A model generated the notes under the pieces. The model saw nothing but the letters and a program-made list of their open reading frames with translations, was not told the DNA's origin and did not search any database. Positions 39,422 to 41,269 of a stretch of DNA of 41,269 bases are shown here, one piece after another. The position numbers and the translations under genes are program-made. Position 1 is the first letter of the stretch; each line of letters opens with the position of its first letter. Origin of the DNA: Sphingobium bisphenolivorans (GTDB taxonomy: Bacteria; Pseudomonadota; Alphaproteobacteria; Sphingomonadales; Sphingomonadaceae); NCBI RefSeq assembly GCF_000412635.1, contig NZ_ASTG01000012.1, positions 1 to 41,269 on the forward strand, given 5' to 3'.

Positions 39422-39757
39422 TCATGCTGATCGGCTATCTTTCTGCGCGCATTCGATGCACAAGGCCGCCTCGGGGCGGGCCTCCAAGCGCTGCTGCGCG
39501 ATATCGGCGCCGCAGCGCACGCATTCGCCATAGGTTCCTTTCTCAATTCTCGAAAGCGCACGATGCACGGACCCGATCTCCTGCGCGATCAAGGTGGCCT
39601 GGGCTTCTAGCGCGGCATCGTCTTCCTTCTCAACGGCTTGTTCTGATGAATCCGGATCCAGCGGCTCAGCAAGATCCGCGGCAATGTTTCTCTGGCGATG
39701 CTCAAGTTCCGAGAGCTGCGCCTCCAGGCGCGCTTTGGCAGACTTTGGATCGATCAC
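39422..39757 (-). CDS. TraR/DksA-family zinc finger protein
   Basis: A 111-residue protein with an N-terminal coiled coil (ARLEAQLSELEHRQRNIAADL) and a C-terminal four-cysteine zinc finger: CVRC and CIEC, 17 residues apart. The frame is open to 39964, but the GTG at 39757 has GGAG seven bases upstream and gives the family N-terminus. The coiled-coil tip is acidic (EKEDDAALE) rather than the DxxDxA of classical DksA, so RNA polymerase effects may differ. It follows the large Usp gene by 74 bases on the same strand and may be cotranscribed. Confidence 0.88.
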   Translation of the reverse strand: MIDPKSAKARLEAQLSELEHRQRNIAADLAEPLDPDSSEQAVEKEDDAALEAQATLIAQEIGSVHRALSRIEKGTYGECVRCGADIAQQRLEARPEAALCIECAQKDSRSA

Positions 39758-39831
39758 TGTAGTTCTCCACCTCAGGTCAGATGTGCCGGTGAGCCGCAGG
39801 CCCGTGCCGTGAGCGGTACCGAGATCCCGGG

Positions 39832-40665
39832 TCAGTGTGAGAGAAAAATGGGAAGCGTAGGATGTTCGAGCACCGACTTGGTTGCGCCCCCCAGGACAAA
39901 CTCCCGAACCCGCGAATGCCCGTAGGCACCCATGACCAGCAAGTCGCTCCCCGCCTCCATGCAATAGGCTTGGAGTGCCTGCCCAGCATCACGCTCGGCG
40001 GCCGGTATTTCGATCGCCTGGGCAGCGATGCCGTGGCGCCCAAGATGACGAATGACGTCTGAAGCTGGCGTGGTCGGCGTTAAATCCTTCTCGCCAGTGA
40101 TGACTATGATCTTGACCGTCTTTGCCGCGGCGCAGATGCAAAGCGAGTCCGCCAGAGCGCGAGTGGCGGTCGCGCTCCCGTCCCAGCCGACTACCACATG
40201 ATCGAACTGCCCGTTCTGCGCTCCTTGGGTCAGCAGAAGAAGCGGGCGACCTGTTTCGAAGGTCAGGCCTTCTAAGGATAATGCGCGTTCGTGCCCATAG
40301 ACGGGGACGACAAGAAGGTCATAGGCGCGCGCTCTTCTGGCAAGCTGCCAGTAGGTGGTCATCATACCTGTGCATTCCACTAGCAGTGCCTCGCCTCTCA
40401 TGCCTTCATCGACAGCGGCGGAGAAATGAGAAAGCAGCGCCTTTGCATTTTCCGCACTTTTTTGATTCTCGGCAGCGATCATCCCGGCGGCATTGATCAG
40501 CTGATTGGCCAGCCAATTCGAGACAGGAGGAATGTGGACTTGGCACACCCCTACCGAAAGCTTGGCGCCAAGCTTACTGGCGAGAGCCGCCGCATTGTCC
40601 ACAGCCCAAGCCGGAGTCGGTTCGGGATAGCTGTTCATCTGCAGAATGATGTCACGAAACGCCAT
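39832..40665 (-). CDS. Universal stress protein, tandem-domain type
   Basis: A 277-residue protein with two Usp-like halves. The N-terminal half (about 1-140) is degenerate. The C-terminal half has VVVGWDGSATATRALADSL and the intact ATP loop GAYGHSRVREFVLGGATKSVL, ending in PIFLSH. GGAG lies six bases before the ATG at 40665. It is probably expressed with the TraR/DksA-like gene downstream. The family acts in survival of stress and stasis. Confidence 0.92.
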   Translation of the reverse strand: MAFRDIILQMNSYPEPTPAWAVDNAAALASKLGAKLSVGVCQVHIPPVSNWLANQLINAAGMIAAENQKSAENAKALLSHFSAAVDEGMRGEALLVECTGMMTTYWQLARRARAYDLLVVPVYGHERALSLEGLTFETGRPLLLLTQGAQNGQFDHVVVGWDGSATATRALADSLCICAAAKTVKIIVITGEKDLTPTTPASDVIRHLGRHGIAAQAIEIPAAERDAGQALQAYCMEAGSDLLVMGAYGHSRVREFVLGGATKSVLEHPTLPIFLSH

Positions 40666-40992
40666 GCTACTCTCCGGCGGGCCTGGAACGTGTGTCGGTG
40701 AGCTGGGCCCGTGCAGAGTTATGCATCACCTATCTTCGAATACCAAGGCTCCGCCGTTATCGGTGGGGAGGGTGGCGGTACTATTTTGTTAGATGGCGAT
40801 CATGCTGCATCAATGATCACCTGTCAGCTTGAGCCGGATCGCCGATTCTTAAGTCGAGCATTCGCCGGTGCTGCGGGGTACTCGAGCATAAGGCCCCCAC
40901 TACCCAATCGAGCGTGCGCCACCTTGTTCAACGACCAGGACGGGGGCGCCTCTTGCAGAAGCTGCCCGGCGAGACAGTCAAGCAGAAGACAC
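40666..40992. other. Intergenic stretch without a supported gene
   Basis: Between the tandem Usp gene and a small minus-strand frame. Short frames on both strands (for example 40711-41004 plus) lack motifs and good ribosome-binding sites. The segment nearest 40,700 probably holds the Usp promoter, but no clear hexamer pair was found. Confidence 0.5.
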
Positions 40993-41226
40993 TCAGCGGG
41001 GTGATCGGACCTGCAATAGTCCCGCATAGAATTTAATCCATGCTTCATGCACAGCGAGCGCGTTCAAGTTTCTCGATCGCGCCATCAGATCTCGATTTCG
41101 CTTCAACGCGGCTTCATAGCGCTCGCGATCGGATGTGATGCCCATGTCCAGCAATCCCCTCCCCAGAGTCACGAGCGCCTGAAAAGCGTTGCAGCTTGTT
41201 CTGTTCCGCGAAAATGTGACTAACAT
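40993..41226 (-). CDS. Small hypothetical protein
   Basis: A 77-residue frame whose last 50 residues are helical and charged (SDRERYEAALKRNRDLMARS and HEAWIKFYAGLLQ). The ATG at 41145 gives 50 residues beginning MGITSDRERYE and may be the true start, although GGAGG is somewhat far upstream. No family recognised. It could be the tail of a longer gene broken near the window end. Confidence 0.4.
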   Translation of the reverse strand: MLVTFSRNRTSCNAFQALVTLGRGLLDMGITSDRERYEAALKRNRDLMARSRNLNALAVHEAWIKFYAGLLQVRSPR

Positions 41227-41269
41227 GGTCTTTAGGTGCTCACCCTGCGCGGCGACTGACAGGATGCGA

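Noticed and set aside
40711..41004. 97-codon plus-strand frame with a CRSC pair
   Set aside because: A single cysteine pair in otherwise featureless sequence, no ribosome-binding site, and overlapping minus-strand frames of equal quality.

Overview
The window reads as a chromosomal segment of an alphaproteobacterium of the family Sphingomonadaceae, most like Sphingobium or a close relative. This is inferred from protein character, from the gene orders tRNA-Trp/secE/nusG/rplK/rplA, rplU-rpmA-(GNAT)-obgE-proB and comF-grxC-nitrilase-DUF1178, and from short dispersed hairpin repeats of a kind common in sphingomonads. G+C is high across most of the window and looks lower at the right end (about 37,400-41,269).

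Layout. 1-900: 5' part of hrpB, cut by the window edge. 950-3253: TSUP permease, polyprenyl diphosphate synthase and, divergently, chorismate mutase. 3365-5949: a translationally coupled minus-strand set (zincin-like metallopeptidase, ccmA, ccmB) followed by an EamA permease. 6042-10180: pterin dehydratase, a lipoprotein coupled to a large patatin-like protein, and an endonuclease/exonuclease/phosphatase-fold protein. 10259-12189: radA behind a sequence matching the alphaproteobacterial LexA box, then cvpA. 12186-16932: rplU-rpmA, GNAT, obgE, proB and an epimerase, all minus strand. 17151-19356: two small membrane proteins and a CPA2 antiporter. 19360-22682: FeS-type photolyase and a DbpA-domain DEAD-box helicase. 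22937-25279: rplA, rplK, nusG, secE and tRNA-Trp. 25337-29253: a dihydroorotase homologue lacking its metal-binding HxH, pyrB, and a PYROXD2-like flavoprotein. 29370-31265: SLC10A7-like transporter and an NDUFAF5-like methyltransferase. 31310-33794: comF, grxC, nitrilase family, DUF1178, tRNA-Arg(CCT).

The accessory part begins after tRNA-Arg. A minus-strand module (HNH-like zinc protein, DUF3489, DUF2924, large serine recombinase) ends in a terminator embedded in nested inverted repeats. On its other side it abuts what looks like a remnant of a TonB-dependent receptor, so it appears to be an acquired element. Beyond it lies a stress/fermentation cluster: D-lactate-dehydrogenase-like enzyme, two universal stress proteins and a TraR/DksA-type zinc finger protein.

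Most of the window is housekeeping: translation, pyrimidine and proline synthesis, cytochrome c maturation and DNA repair. The parts most worth a second look are the putative SOS-controlled and possibly leaderless radA, the recombinase/DUF2924/DUF3489 module with its structured flanks, a family of covarying intergenic hairpins, small membrane proteins beside the antiporter, and the PyrB/inactive-DHOase pair. Nothing here is clearly a wholly new system; the recombinase module is the nearest candidate.
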